A stretch of DNA of 64,000 nucleotides. Origin: Adenanthera pavonina (Eukaryota; Streptophyta; Magnoliopsida; Fabales; Fabaceae). Positions 47,412-59,028 of the stretch are shown in pieces. The stretch is from contig JAIVEN010000012.1 in assembly GCA_026686845.1 (NCBI GenBank), positions 2,420,501 through 2,484,500 on the forward strand, in the 5' to 3' direction. The notes beneath the pieces were generated by a model. The model worked only from the letters and a program-made list of their open reading frames with translations, was not told the DNA's origin and did no database searches. A program made the translations under genes and the position numbers. How positions within the stretch are numbered: position 1 is the first letter of the stretch; the number at the start of each line of letters is the position of its first letter.

Positions 47412-48925
47412 TGATAGATAAAAAGATGATTTTGATGATTTCCAAAAACTCCTAGAGCTGAAAAGTTTAATTAAAAAGGAGTCATAACCGTCGAAGAAGG
47501 TTGACCAAGTGAAGGATAGAGATTCAACTATGGGTTGTTTGAAGAATTCTTTGTTTTTCTATCCTAGCTTTAGTTTTGAGGTGGTAATGCTTTAGACATA
47601 CTTAATCTTATTACTATCAATCTTAAATGGGCATATATTTGATGTTTTAGTAGCAAGCTCAATGTTTTTAAAGCTATTTTCATATAAAAACTACCTTGTT
47701 CTACTATGCTTAGGAGAATTTCTTGACAACTACTTTGTTTAGGACTTGTTTTTGCTTTTGGTAAAATTCTTGTTCTACCAAGGCCCTTAGGATATCATGA
47801 AATAGTGGATTTTCACAATATTGTGTTCACCATTTTATAGTTTGTCAAGACAAAGCTTTGAAAAGGGAAAGGAAGCCTCTTGAGTTCAGCTTGATTTCAT
47901 AACAAACCCCTGATATTGTCATGAAATCATGGCCCTCCATAAAGCAACCCAACCTTTCTGTAGTCATCTTGTCATAATAAGACCCTTAACTTGTCCTACC
48001 AAGGTAGATCTTCAAATACCCAGTTTTGATGGGTTTAAGCTTGTCATAACAAGGAGTAACATTCTAGGAAGCTTGTTCTAACAACCTTGAACGTTAGCTT
48101 CTGGGTTTCCTCAAGTTGATAGCTTGTCCTAACAACTATAGTAGGCTGTTATGAAATTGTTCTTGAGCTTTGCTTCTAAAACCTGGAATAGTGCTCGATT
48201 TCTTGACAAAGTACCTACCTTGGCATGGAAACCTGGTTCAATATTAAGTGATGTGTAATAGTTAATTAGCTTGTCTTACCAACTTACATAGCTTGTCCTG
48301 CCATGCTGTCATTAAATGCAATAGGTGAACAGTAAAATAAAGCTTTGTAACAGCTAGTTAATGTCTCTAATGGTTAGATTTCCTTGAAATCTATATATGG
48401 AACCACATTTAAGGTGATGGGTAACAACATGAAATGAGATTACGTCCAAACTCTGTAGAAATCATTATTGTTCTCATTTACAGCCCTACCAACCTCTTAT
48501 AGAGTCATTATTGTTTATCATTGTTTGATCCACTCTTGAAGAAATATATTATTTATTGTAATGATTCTTTCTATATTGGGTAGAAGAGTCTTAGTATGGA
48601 AAATATTACGGGAGCTTGTAAACACACTTGTTGGGTGTGAGAAGTGAGATTATGTAGCTCTAGTTTAAGTTGAAAGTTGTACTACGATTTTTGTAAGAAC
48701 TCATTCAAATCTTGCAAAGATAGTGGATAAATCTTTGGAAGCTTGGGGATAGGACAAAGGCCAAGTACAGAGGTTGAATTAGGATAAATTACTTGTGTTT
48801 GATTCTCTCTTTGGTAGCTTTTTTCATTTTTGCAATAGTACTTTGTTTTTGTGTTCTTGTACTTTGTGCAGAAAAATTTAAAAGCCCAGTTCACCTTCCT
48901 CTTAGGCATTCCAATGATACTTTCA
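47412..48925 (+). mobile_element. 5' LTR of element C
   Basis: The right end is fixed by the primer-binding site (LTR end ATACTTTCA). The left end is approximate, placed by alignment of TTTTGATGATTTCC with the A/B LTR start region. U3 holds about nine spaced copies of a CTTGTCCTAACAAG-like word. A TATATATGG box near 48393 precedes a CCACATTTAAGGTGATGGG block matching the downstream block of the A/B LTRs, and U5 keeps a GACAAAGGCCAAGTACAGAGG remnant. Confidence 0.7.
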
Positions 48926-48927
48926 AT

Positions 48928-48940
48928 TGGTATAAAGATC
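48928..48940 (+). other. Degenerate primer-binding site of element C
   Basis: TGGTATAAAGATC two bases after the LTR end, a mutated form of TGGTATCAGAGCC as in A and B. Confidence 0.75.
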
Positions 48941-48981
48941 TTGGGCTTTCTTAAAGGATCTAACAATGTTAGAGAGAAGGG

Positions 48982-50710
48982 ATGGTTGGACTTGGAGACA
49001 CTGTTCTATCTGATGGATGCAACACCAACAAGCCTCACGGATTCAATAGTGAAAACTTCACCTACTAGAAAATGAAGATGCGATTATACCTTGAGGTATT
49101 GGATTATGATGCATGGGATGCCATTGAGGTTAGAGACTTCAAGCCAAAACATATAATAGATGGAGTAGAGTAAGATAAACTTAGAGCTAACTGGAGTGAA
49201 GATGAGATGAAAAGAGTAATGCTGAACAGAAAAGTGAAGCAAGTCATCATGTGTATTCTAAGTGAAAATGAATATTTTAGAATCAGCAACTGCTCCACTA
49301 TTAAGGAAATGTGAGAAGCTTTGGAGATAGCTAATGAAGGCACTGAAGGTGTCAAGGAAAACAAAATTGACACTCTCACTGGTGAATATAAGAGTTTCAA
49401 GATGAAGGATGGAGAAGGCATTAAGGATATGCAGATGAGATTTGCTCACATAATCAACAAACTAAAAGCTCTCAATAAGGAGTACTCTTAACGTGAACAA
49501 GTTAGAAAAATCCTTAGAACTCTTCCTGTTGAATGGCAACCTAAAATTATTGTCATCGAAGAAGCTAGAGGCACTTCTATGAGCTTAGTCTCTGCTTTGT
49601 TTGGAACTATAACTGAGCATGAAGTGATGATTAATGCCTTGAAAGAGGTATCACAAGATAAGAAAAAGAAGAGTCTTACACTGAAAGCTAATTAAGAAAA
49701 CTCAAATGATTCAGAAGATAATGAAGAAGTGGATGAGGAGACTATGGCAATACTTGTCAAGAAGTTTGGTATGTTCTACAAAAAGAAGAAGTTCAACAAC
49801 AGATGATTCACAAAGAGATGCTAGCACTTCAAGTAAGAAGAAGTCCAAGGAACCTCTTACATGCTTTGAATGAAAGAAGGTTGAACACATCAAATGGGAG
49901 TGTCCTTAATACTTGAAGAAGAAAGAAAAAGAGTTGAAGAAGGACAAGAGCAAGAAGAAGAAAGCTTTCATTTCCTCAATCTAGGGAGATAGCTTAGACA
50001 AAGAAGCTGAAGATGAGGAAATTCCCAACATTTGTCTCATGGCTCAAACTGATTAAGAGTAGGAAGCACAATCTAAGCCTACAAAAATAGAGGTATCGAC
50101 TTCTGAACCTAGCCATAGTGAACTACAAGTTGCAATTCATGAATTGCATGATGAGTGTGTAAGAATAGCTAAGGAGCTTTTCAAAACCTAAAGGAAGGTT
50201 TAATCTTTGGAAGAAGAACTTAAAAAGGGAAAGGATTTGAAAAAGGAAGCTAAGAATAAAGTCAAAGGCTTTGAAAATGAAAAACTAAATTCATGTGTGT
50301 CGTGTGCTACATTGAAAGCCAAGAGTAATGATCTATATAAGACACTTGCTAAGTTCACAAGAGGCAAAGAGATTTTGAGTAGTATGTTGGATGAACAAAG
50401 ATATGTTCATAACAAGGCTAGTATAGGCTATAGCCCAAACAATGATAAATTTGTCATGAAAACTAAAAAGTCTAAAACTAGACAAAAGTATTACAAGAAT
50501 TACTGGGTTCCCTGTATACTTTCTAGCAATGCCTCCTCACCTTTCAACTTCTATAAGAAGAAGGGTTATAATTCCAATTCTTGTTTATACAAGAAAAATA
50601 GGATTGGCAATGAGATGAAGTAGGTTCTCAAATGTACTTCAGTATCAAAGGAAAGTGGCACTAACAGAAAAGGACCCAAGAAAATATGGGTACCTAAGAA
50701 CAAGACTTGA
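48982..50710 (+). pseudogene. Copia element C gag, decayed
   Basis: Starts at ATG 48982 (MVGLGDTVLS) and reads mostly in one frame through UBN2-type gag (GYWKM-equivalent FTY-stop-KMKM, LEIANEGTEGVKENKID, RKILRTLPVEWQP), then acidic and coiled-coil regions and a second knuckle remnant that retains SC where A and B have SY. Stops include TAG at 49069-49071, TGA at 49312-49314, TAA at 49489-49491 and TAA at 49693-49695. It ends at TGA 50708-50710 after WVPKNKT, equivalent to WVPKRKT in A. Confidence 0.85.
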
Positions 50711-51996
50711 TTTATCTTTTACAACCGCAAAGCAAAGAAAATAGCAACAAATGGTATATGAATAGTGCTTGCTCAAGGCATATAACTGGAGACAAAGAGA
50801 TGTTCATCGTTCTAAGAGATAAGAATAGAGGATCTGTAATCTTTGGTGGTGACCAAAAGGGCAAGATAGCTAGCATTGACATTGTGGGAAAGTATAATAT
50901 TCTAAATTACTTGAATAATATAAGATGTATAAAGAAGTGGCAAAATTTGAGATATAGGATATGGTAGATAAAAAGTAAAATCGCAAATTTATATGTCAGA
51001 TAAAAATAAAAATGAATTTGCAAAATGGTCTATGCAAGAAAATGAATTTGAAAAATTATTTGTCATTTAGTCCTTAGGGAAAATTACAGAAAAGAACTGA
51101 AAAGAAATGGAAATTACAATTTGACCCTCCTTAGGGCAATTTCATAAATATATAAAATCATTGTTGAAATGAAGCTTGCAACATACTGAACCCAATAGAA
51201 TAATAATGCATTGAGGTTAACATAATCAATTTGAAGAAAAATTGACAGCTGAATATAGTAAAATGCACACTACAAAGAAAAAGGTACTAGGGACCCTACA
51301 AAAGTAGAAAAAGTAAAAGAAAAATATGTGGGCCCCATATTTTTATTGTTTGAAACATGATATTAAATTAAAAGCAGATCCAAATGTAATTATATCCTAT
51401 ATCCATAAAGTGACAAAATACTGCAAAAGTAATTTTTGTTGAATCAAGTGTTTTGATAATTCCAAACCAACCTTCAAGAGTTTGGAGTAAATATATCAAA
51501 GGTACACAAAAGGTTTCAAGTGAAGGAATTTTGGAGAAATCAGTATAAGAGTAGATGTAGAATGTTTATTAATGTTTTAATTTGAGTAAAAGACTTTGAT
51601 TTGGTGAAAAGATGTTTTAAAATCTTAATTCTATGTTAATTCATGGAATATTTGAAAAACACCACCAACAGACGAAGTTTGAAAGGTTTACATTGATCTA
51701 TTGTTTTAAAAATTTGAACTTTGCCTTTGGAAATTTGAATTTCGTATTGAAAATGAACAATTCTGAAAATAGGCTTATCTGACAGATGAATTTTGACTTG
51801 AGAAATTCAAATTTTAGAAACAAAGCTTGTAAGTCTGTTGTGTTGATATGTTGATATATGAATAACAATACTCATAAATTCAAATTTTTAAGTAAGTCTG
51901 AAAAGAAGTCTCTTTGACAGACGAATTTTGCCCTTTGAAAATTTGAATTTCAAATTTATGAACTATTGTACCTCATTGAACTAGCTTCTGACAGAT

Positions 51997-52018
51997 GAAT
52001 TTTGGGGTTCCAAAATTC
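51997..52018. other. U3 hairpin GAATTTTGG-GGTT-CCAAAATTC in solo LTR
   Basis: A perfect 9-bp stem followed by AAATTTCGAAGGCACTGTAG. Same place as in A and B with a different loop, which fits selection or repair on pairing more than simple copying. Confidence 0.75.
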
Positions 52019-52348
52019 AAATTTCGAAGGCACTGTAGCAAATCAAATTTAATGTTCACACTTGATAAAACAACTTTAAACATGGAAATTTGTATGTTCC
52101 AACATACAATCATTTTCTAAAGATGAAAATTCAAATTTTGGCTCATAACAGACGAACTTCGGAAGTTCAACGTTAAAGGCTATAACTTTCGGTTTCTCCG
52201 AAATTCGTCTGTTGACTAACTAAAATTCAAACTTTGAATGTCAGAAGCATTAAATGCGGTTAGTAAACAGATAGTTTCTCAGAGTAACCATTGGGTAATG
52301 TCTCTAACGGCTAGATCTTCTCTCTAACGTATAGTTGGGGCATAAATC

Positions 52349-52357
52349 TATAAATAG
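52349..52357 (+). promoter_or_regulatory. TATA box of the A/B-family solo LTR
   Basis: TATAAATAG followed by AACTTCATTTGAAGATGTGG. Confidence 0.7.
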
Positions 52358-53094
52358 AACTTCATTTGAAGATGTGGGTAACGATTTTTACTTTGTAAAT
52401 ACTGAAACTCTGTCAAATCATCTACTCAAAGTCTCCTACTCTCACACTTCAATATTTGTACTTTAACTTTCATATACACTATGATTAAGAGAGTTTATTC
52501 ATTGTAAACAATCTTATCTTCATCTGAAAGAAAGATTTTCTTGTGAGGGGATATCACAAGGGATTGGGAAAGCACTCAGTGAGAGTGCATAGAGTGAAAG
52601 TGAGCTCTAGAAATAGAGCATCATCTGTGTACTGAGGCATTTACAAGAAGCCCACTGAATTCTTGCAAAATAGTGGAAAATCTCAAGTGGTGACTTGGGG
52701 ACTGGACGTAGGTCAAGTTGAGAGACCGAACTAGGATAAATATTAGAGTCTTCTCTTCCCTACTATTACTTTTACTGTTTATTCATTCATACTCTGTTTT
52801 ACCATCACCCTTTGCTTTCTTCACTTTCTTGATTTTTTGCAGAAAATTTTTAATCTTCTCAATTCATCCCCCTCTTGGGAAGCCAGCTTATCTAACAATT
52901 TTATCTATCTTAACATGAAGTAAACCAATATAAAATATATCTGGACTAAAAAAAAATATAGTATTTTGGACACTCTTCCTTCCTAAGTGGGGTGATTTTC
53001 ACCATGTAGAATAAGGAAATATTTTATTATTTTCTTTGAATTTACTTGAAGTTTCTTGAAGCATATATGTCAAATTTTTATCGGCATTGCATTT

Positions 53095-53102
53095 TATAAA
53101 TA
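53095..53102 (+). promoter_or_regulatory. TATA box of LTR Z1
   Basis: TATAAATA followed by CTCCCTCTTGG and, about 100 bases on, an AG-rich leader, the usual layout of the gypsy-type LTRs here. Confidence 0.6.
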
Positions 53103-55539
53103 CTCCCTCTTGGTAGCTGACCTTAGCACAAGAAAAAGGGAAGAGAAGCAGCTATAACACCACAAGAGAGAAGTGAGAGCACATGAAAAAAAAAGAAGAA
53201 AAGAGAAGAAAAATTCATAGAAAAAGGTAAGATTTTTCTCTTAAATTTTCAAGGTTTCTAGTATAAGTTTAAGATAGTTTAAGAGGGTTTAGATTAATTT
53301 TTCTCTTCTTCTCCTTAGTTTTGATTTTTGACCAAGCATGAGGGAAGAGAGGGAAAGTGTTTTCTTGCATGAAACATAAGAAAAAGCATGAGAAAATGCA
53401 AGAAAAGCAATATTAGGAATGTTTAGAAACAAGTTCTTGAAAAATCACTTCCTTTTCCTCTTCACCTTGATTTTAGCCAGACCCTAAGTGTAGGAAGGAG
53501 TTGGATTTTCATGAATTTGATGCCAAAATAGATTGTTCATGGTGGAAAATCTTAAGAATAAGTATTGGTTTCATAAAAGAGGCAAAGTATAACTATATGG
53601 ATTTTTAGGGTTTTAATGAGGCTTTATGAGGAAACCCTTTGCTTTTGTTGATTTAGCTAGTATTTGGTGATGTTTTAAGACTTGAGGAATCCTAAGGAAG
53701 TGAGTGGGAACTGTGGAAGCAAAGGATATAGCCAAGGGTAAACAAAAAGGTAGCAAAGTTTATTTCTTGCTTTATGTTTTTCCATGATGTTCTATGATAA
53801 AATATTGTTGCCATATTGTTGTGATCTTTTGTGATTGGTTTTTCCTATAAAATGAAGGGGTTTGTAGGATGTCCATTTTCTAAAAGGAAACTTTGCCGGA
53901 ATTTTTACTTGACAATATGGTGTTTTGATGTTCTATGTGATTAAATGTGAATTTTATGTGATTTAAATGACATAAGTGCTTGAAATAAACTTGCTACTAG
54001 GATTATCATAATATCATCACCCCAAGTATCAAATTGCTAAGTTCAAGTGATGGCAAGACCACCAAGAAGGCAAAATGGAAGGAGAAGATTATTGATGATT
54101 AGAATTTTTTTAGTTATTGTATCATGATTTCTTGCTATTTTGTATAAAATTAAATATGCCTTTATGAGGCTTTGTCTTACTGCTATTATGTTCCTCTACA
54201 TCCTTTGTAATGATAGGAAATACTTTGGACAAGTTTGAACTATGTATATATTGTATAAAAATGGTTTTGGTGCTTGATGAGCGAAACTGTCCATTTTGAG
54301 CAGTCTTGGTTGAGATAGATATAAGTTATTCAAAACAGAGCATTTTATATAAGTCTTATATATGCTCAGAAACCAGATAAGTAGATCTTTCTAAGAAGAC
54401 ATAGATCACTCAATTTGGAAGTGTATGCTAAGAGATATGAATTTTTGAAAATGGGCTAGAAAACCTGGAAAATCAATTTAGACCATATGAATAGTAAACT
54501 TTGGTCAAAATACTGTACTAATGGGTGCGATGAAATTCAAGTTGCATATTTTTTCCATGTAGAGAATATTTTTAGCTATTTTTAGAAACTTAAATCATAC
54601 CATACAATTTTTCTAAAATTAGTTATGATTTTCTAAAATTCAGTTAGAAAAATGGGATACCGAATGAATAATAATTTTGAATTTTCATATTTTTCTGATT
54701 TGGTCCCTTTAATGATTTAAGCTTCTAAAATGGTTATTTGGATAGTAGATATACTATAATACATGGAAAATAATATAGAAAAGTAAGGTGTTATAGAAAG
54801 AATCCAGAAATTACAGTTGAAGAAATTCTATTCATGATTGACTTGAACCACAACTTGCTTAGTGTGAGTTAGACGTATGACAAAGGAAATTGGGTACTAC
54901 ACAGCTCCAAAGTATGCCTGGTCATTAGAAAAAGTGACAAGAAAGTCATTCTCAAAGCATAAAGGGATGGTAACTACTATACTATTGATCTTAATGAACT
55001 TCCCCCTCTTGATTCTATTTATCTAATTAGTAAAAATGATGAATCTTGGCTTTGGCATAAAAGATTAGCTCATGTTAACATGAAACAACTTAATAAAATG
55101 GTTAAAAATAATCTAGTTGTTGCTTCACTTGATGTTTCATTTGAAAAAGATAGAAAATGTGATGCTTGTCTTTAAGGGAAGTAAATTAAGTCATCATTTA
55201 AACCAAAGAGTGTGGTATCTACTTCTAGACCATTGCAATTACTCCATATGGACTTAATTGGTCCTTCTTGTGTTAAGAGCTTTGGTGGAAATCTATATAT
55301 GCTTGTGATAGTAGACGATTATTCAAGGTTTACATTGACCATATTTCTTTCATCTAAAGATGAGGTGTTTACTATATTTGTCATTTTAGCAAAGAAAGTG
55401 CAAAATGAGAAAAATGTTTCTATTGTAGCTATCAGATTAGATCATCGAGGAGAATTTGAGAACATAATGTTTTTGGACTATTGTGAAGACAATAGGATAG
55501 ATCACAACTTCTCTACACTTAGAACTCCTCAGCAAAATG

Positions 55540-56596
55540 TGATGCAAGCATGCTAGGAAGCATGGAGCAAGCTCAAGACATTAGAGAAAAGGAGGTTATA
55601 CATGTGATCCAAAAGTGGAAGACAATTGATCCATTACAAGGTATGGGAGGCCCAATGATAAGATCCAGAGCTAAGGCAATGAAAGAGGTCTTGAATGGTA
55701 TGATCAACAAGCAACTTGAGATAGAGCCTTTGCACTTAAGTGAATTTGAAGCCTAGAGCACAAGAATGGCATGATTATATTATCATATATAGAAGTTTCA
55801 AATTCAAGCTCAAAATCAAGCCCAACATAAATAGCTTACTTAAAAAGCATGTGACTCACTTAAAAAGCATGTGACTTGGGGATTGATGGGCCTAATTAGT
55901 GTTAATTTCATTTTAATTAATTATGGGCCAAACTTTGTTAATTAATAAAGTCCAATTAGTTAGTTAGTAGTCTTTTTGATAGCCCATCTTGTAAATAAGC
56001 ATGTCATGTGCCAAACATGTGATTTCATTAATGTGGTGGCATGTTTATAAGAGTTTAAGTCTTATTTTTATTATTTTCTTATGAATTGTTGTTATTTATT
56101 TTTTGGGCTTTATTTTTACTAGCTTTTTTAGGTCCAATAAGAGTGTTATTTGAGCCCAAAGTTTCTTAATCCCATTAGGATTACTTGAACCCAAATTAAT
56201 TAGGTTTTCTAGGTTTATTATGTTAGATTTTATCTTACCTATTTAAGGCTAACTTTTATATGCGTTTTTTAGACTTAAATGAATCAAAATTTCAATTTTT
56301 GTGAGTTTTCCTCTTGCATTTCTTTGAGTGCTAGAGAGAACACTATGACTTATCAAGGAATTGGTTAATCCTTGTGGTGTCACCGAAACTAGGGTTTAAG
56401 AAACCAGTTCTCTTGGGTTCTAATTCACCTAGACTAACATATCTTTTGTGTTTTTCTTGTTTATTCCCTTCGTTTTGCATCTTCTTCTTACTGTTCTCTA
56501 TTTTCTAGTTTTTGTGTTCCTTGTAATTGCAACGACCCAAGTGTCATTCACTTCAAGTGGGTTCTTTAGATTGATTCCATAAGGGTTTACTTATCA
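55540..56596 (+). mobile_element. Solo LTR S inside element C integrase, TSD AAATG
   Basis: A 1,057-bp unit from TGATGCAAGC to TTACTTATCA (ends TGAT/ATCA), flanked by perfect AAATG duplications (55535-55539, 56597-56601). Removing it restores the integrase block PQQNG-VE. It has a TATTTAAGG box near 56240 and GGGCC/AGGCCC-like words, but no coding region. Family unassigned; the layout resembles LTRs of large gypsy (Tat/Athila-type) elements. Confidence 0.9.
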
Positions 56597-58740
56597 AAAT
56601 GGCTTTGTTGAGAAGAAGAACAGAACTTTGGAGGAGATGGCTAGGGCTATGCTAAATGAGAAGAAAATCTCAAAATATTTCTAGGCTGATACAATAAGTA
56701 CATCATGCTGTATCATGAATAGAGCCTATGTTCATCCCTTACTCAACAAAACTCCATATGAGCTATACAAAGGGAAGGAAAGAAGTTGAATATGTCTCAC
56801 TTTCATATCTTTAGGTGTAAGTGCTTCATTCACAACAATGGTAAAGAAATCTTGAGAAATTTTGATTCCAAATTTAATGAAGGTATATTTTTGGCTATTC
56901 TAATAGAAGTAAAGCTTATAGTGTTTATAATAAGAAAACTTAGGTAGTAGAAGAGTTTGTGCATGTAGTATTTGTAGAAACTGAGAATCTAGCTGAACCC
57001 TCTAAAGATGATGAAGATGAACTGATTAACAACTTAAAGAATTAGAAACTAGATAAAAAGAATCTCCAAAAAATTAGATTCCATGCAAATAGAAGATGTC
57101 ATGGAGCAAGATAATGATCAGATTGATCAGAAACTACTTAGAGCTTGGAGATATTAAAGAAGTTATCTTGCAGACCAAGTGATTAAGGATGTTAAAGATC
57201 AAGTAAGAACTAGATATCAACTAAGAGATCAGATTAATCAATGTGCATTCATAGTTCAAATTGAGCCTAATAACACAGAAGATGCATTAAAAGATGAGTA
57301 TTGGGTACTAGTCATGCAAGATGAGCTCAATCAATTTGAGAGGAACCAAGTTTGGGATTTTGTACTTAGGACAACTGACAGACTAGTCATTGGCACCAAA
57401 TGGTTATTCAGGAACCAACTTGATGAATCTGGAATAATTGTACAAAATAAGGCAAGACTTGAAGCTTAAAGATATAATCAAGAAGAAGGCATTTATTATG
57501 AGGAAACTCTTGCTTTAGTTGTAAGATTGGAAGTTATAAGAATACTCTTAGCCTTTGCTTGCATAAAAGATATCAAGCTATATCAAATGGATGTAAATTA
57601 TGTATTTCTTAATAATTACATCATGAAAGAGGTTTATGTTGACCAACCTCCAAGTTTTGAGGACTCAATAAAGCCAAACCATGTCTATAAATTTAAGAGA
57701 GCTCTCTATGGACTAAGAGCATGGAATGAAACATTAAGCAACTTCTTAATATATAAAGGGTTCTCTAGGGGCAAAGTGGATACTACATTCTTCAGAAAAA
57801 CCAAAATAAAGACTTACTTATTGTCCAAATATATGTTGATGATATTATTTTTGGTTCTACCAATGAAAATTTGTGCAAGGAGTTTGCTAAGCTAATCTAG
57901 GGTGAGTTTGAGATATCTATGATGGGTGAACTCAATTTCTTCCGTGGATTACAAATTAAACAAAGAGATATCTAAAGAAGTTTGGATTGGAGAATGCCAA
58001 GTCAATTGACACTCCTATGACTATTTCAACAAAGCTAGATATGGACAAAAATAGAAAGCCTTTTGATGTTACCAAGTACTGAGGAATGATTGGATTTCTT
58101 CTATATCTAATTACAAGTAGATCTAACATCATGTTTAGTGTTCATATGTGTGCAAGATTTCAATCATGTCGCAAAGAATCTCAAACTATTGTTGTGAGAG
58201 AATCTTTAGATATCTTAGTGGGATATCTCAAATGGGACTTTGACATCCCAAAGGCAATCTTGAAGAGCTTGTTAGATATACTAATGCTGATTTTGCGGTT
58301 TAAAGATTGATAGAAAGAGCAAAAATGGAACATACTAATTCTTTGGTGGATCTCTTATGTCTTGGTTCAGCAAAAAGCAAAATAATGTAGCTCTATCCAC
58401 TATAAAAGCTAAATACATAGTTGCTGGAAGCTGATATGTTAAAATCTTATGGACGAAGCAACAACTTGAAGATCTTGGAGTCATAGTAAATGAAGTTCCC
58501 ATCAAGTGTGACAACTCAAGTGCCATCAACATTAAAAAAAATTTAGTAATGCATTCAAGGAAAAAGCACATAGAGATTAGACATCATTTCATCAGAGATC
58601 ATGTGCAAAGGAATGATGTTTCTCTTGGATATATGCCTATAGAACATCAACTTGCAGATGTCTTTACCAAACCTTTGGCAAAAGATAGATTTTGCTACAT
58701 TAGAAATGGATTGGGAATGGAAAACCAAAATGATTTATAG

Positions 58741-59028
58741 AACCTTTCTAATCTTCTTCTCAGTAAATTTAAATTTAACTTTCATTAATTTTTATGATAT
58801 GTTACTGACTTAAGCATCGGAGAGTCCTTAGACTTTGTTTTGTGGGTACTCCTCATGCTTAGACTGATGAAACTTGATAATTATGGAGTATTTGATGTCA
58901 AAAGGGACTTGGCAACACAAAGGAATGGAGTTTTCATGACAAGCAAGAAGTTCTATAAGTTAATTCATATGTGTGATATGCTTGTTATGATAACCCATAG
59001 GCCTTAGTAGGAAATCGTGATGGTTTTA
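58741..59028 (+). other. Post-pol spacer of element C, truncated
   Basis: Non-coding stretch after RNase H, equivalent to the spacer in A and B, cut where LTR Z2 begins (TGTGACACC). No envelope-like frame of C remains in the window. Confidence 0.6.

Larger units (their letters stand above)
51437..52897 (+). mobile_element. Solo LTR of the A/B copia family inside Z1, TSD ATTTT
   Basis: A 1,461-bp unit from TGTTGAATCAAG to TCTAACA, flanked by perfect ATTTT duplications (51432-51436, 52898-52902). It carries the family marks: CAGACGAA/TTCGTCTG words, hairpin at 51997, TATA at 52349, and ACTGGACGTAGGTC near 52700. It is the youngest layer of the three-level nest. Confidence 0.93.
50893..54795 (+). 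mobile_element. Solo LTR Z1 (gypsy-type) inside element C pol, TSD GAAAG
   Basis: Inserted in the protease-integrase region between perfect duplications GAAAG (50888-50892 and 54796-54800); removing it restores a continuous coding alignment with A and B. The ends are TATAATATTC and GGTGTTATA, apparently mutated TG/CA termini. Without the nested A/B solo LTR it is about 2,437 bp. TATA box at 53095, AG-rich leader, weak stem-loop near 53999. Z2 (59029-61413) is an inverted relative. Confidence 0.87.
50707..58740 (+). pseudogene. Copia element C pol, decayed and split by two insertions
   Basis: The pol frame overlaps the gag stop in a different phase. Protease NKWYMNSACSRHITGD (first Asp mutated to Asn) reaches 50892, where Z1 is inserted. 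Pol resumes at 54801 (ITVEEILFM) with integrase (LWHKRLAH, zinc Cys retained in CDACL, MDLIGP, IVDDYSRF) to 55539, where LTR S is inserted. After S it resumes at 56602 (VEKKNRTLEEMARAML), with reverse transcriptase from about 57180 and YVDD near 57830, and RNase H to TAG 58738-58740 (HHFIRDHV block near 58580). Many stops and frameshifts; not functional. Confidence 0.88.
47412..59028 (+). mobile_element. Ty1/copia Sirevirus-like element C, with nested insertions
   Basis: 5' LTR (about 47412-48925), degenerate primer-binding site, gag (48982-50710), pol (50707-58740) and a post-pol spacer cut at 59028 by LTR Z2. Protein order and length match A and B, but gag and the LTR U3 differ clearly, so C is a separate family. 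It is interrupted at 50893 by Z1 (itself carrying an A/B-family solo LTR) and at 55540 by solo LTR S. Many stops show it is the oldest copia insertion here. Confidence 0.87.
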
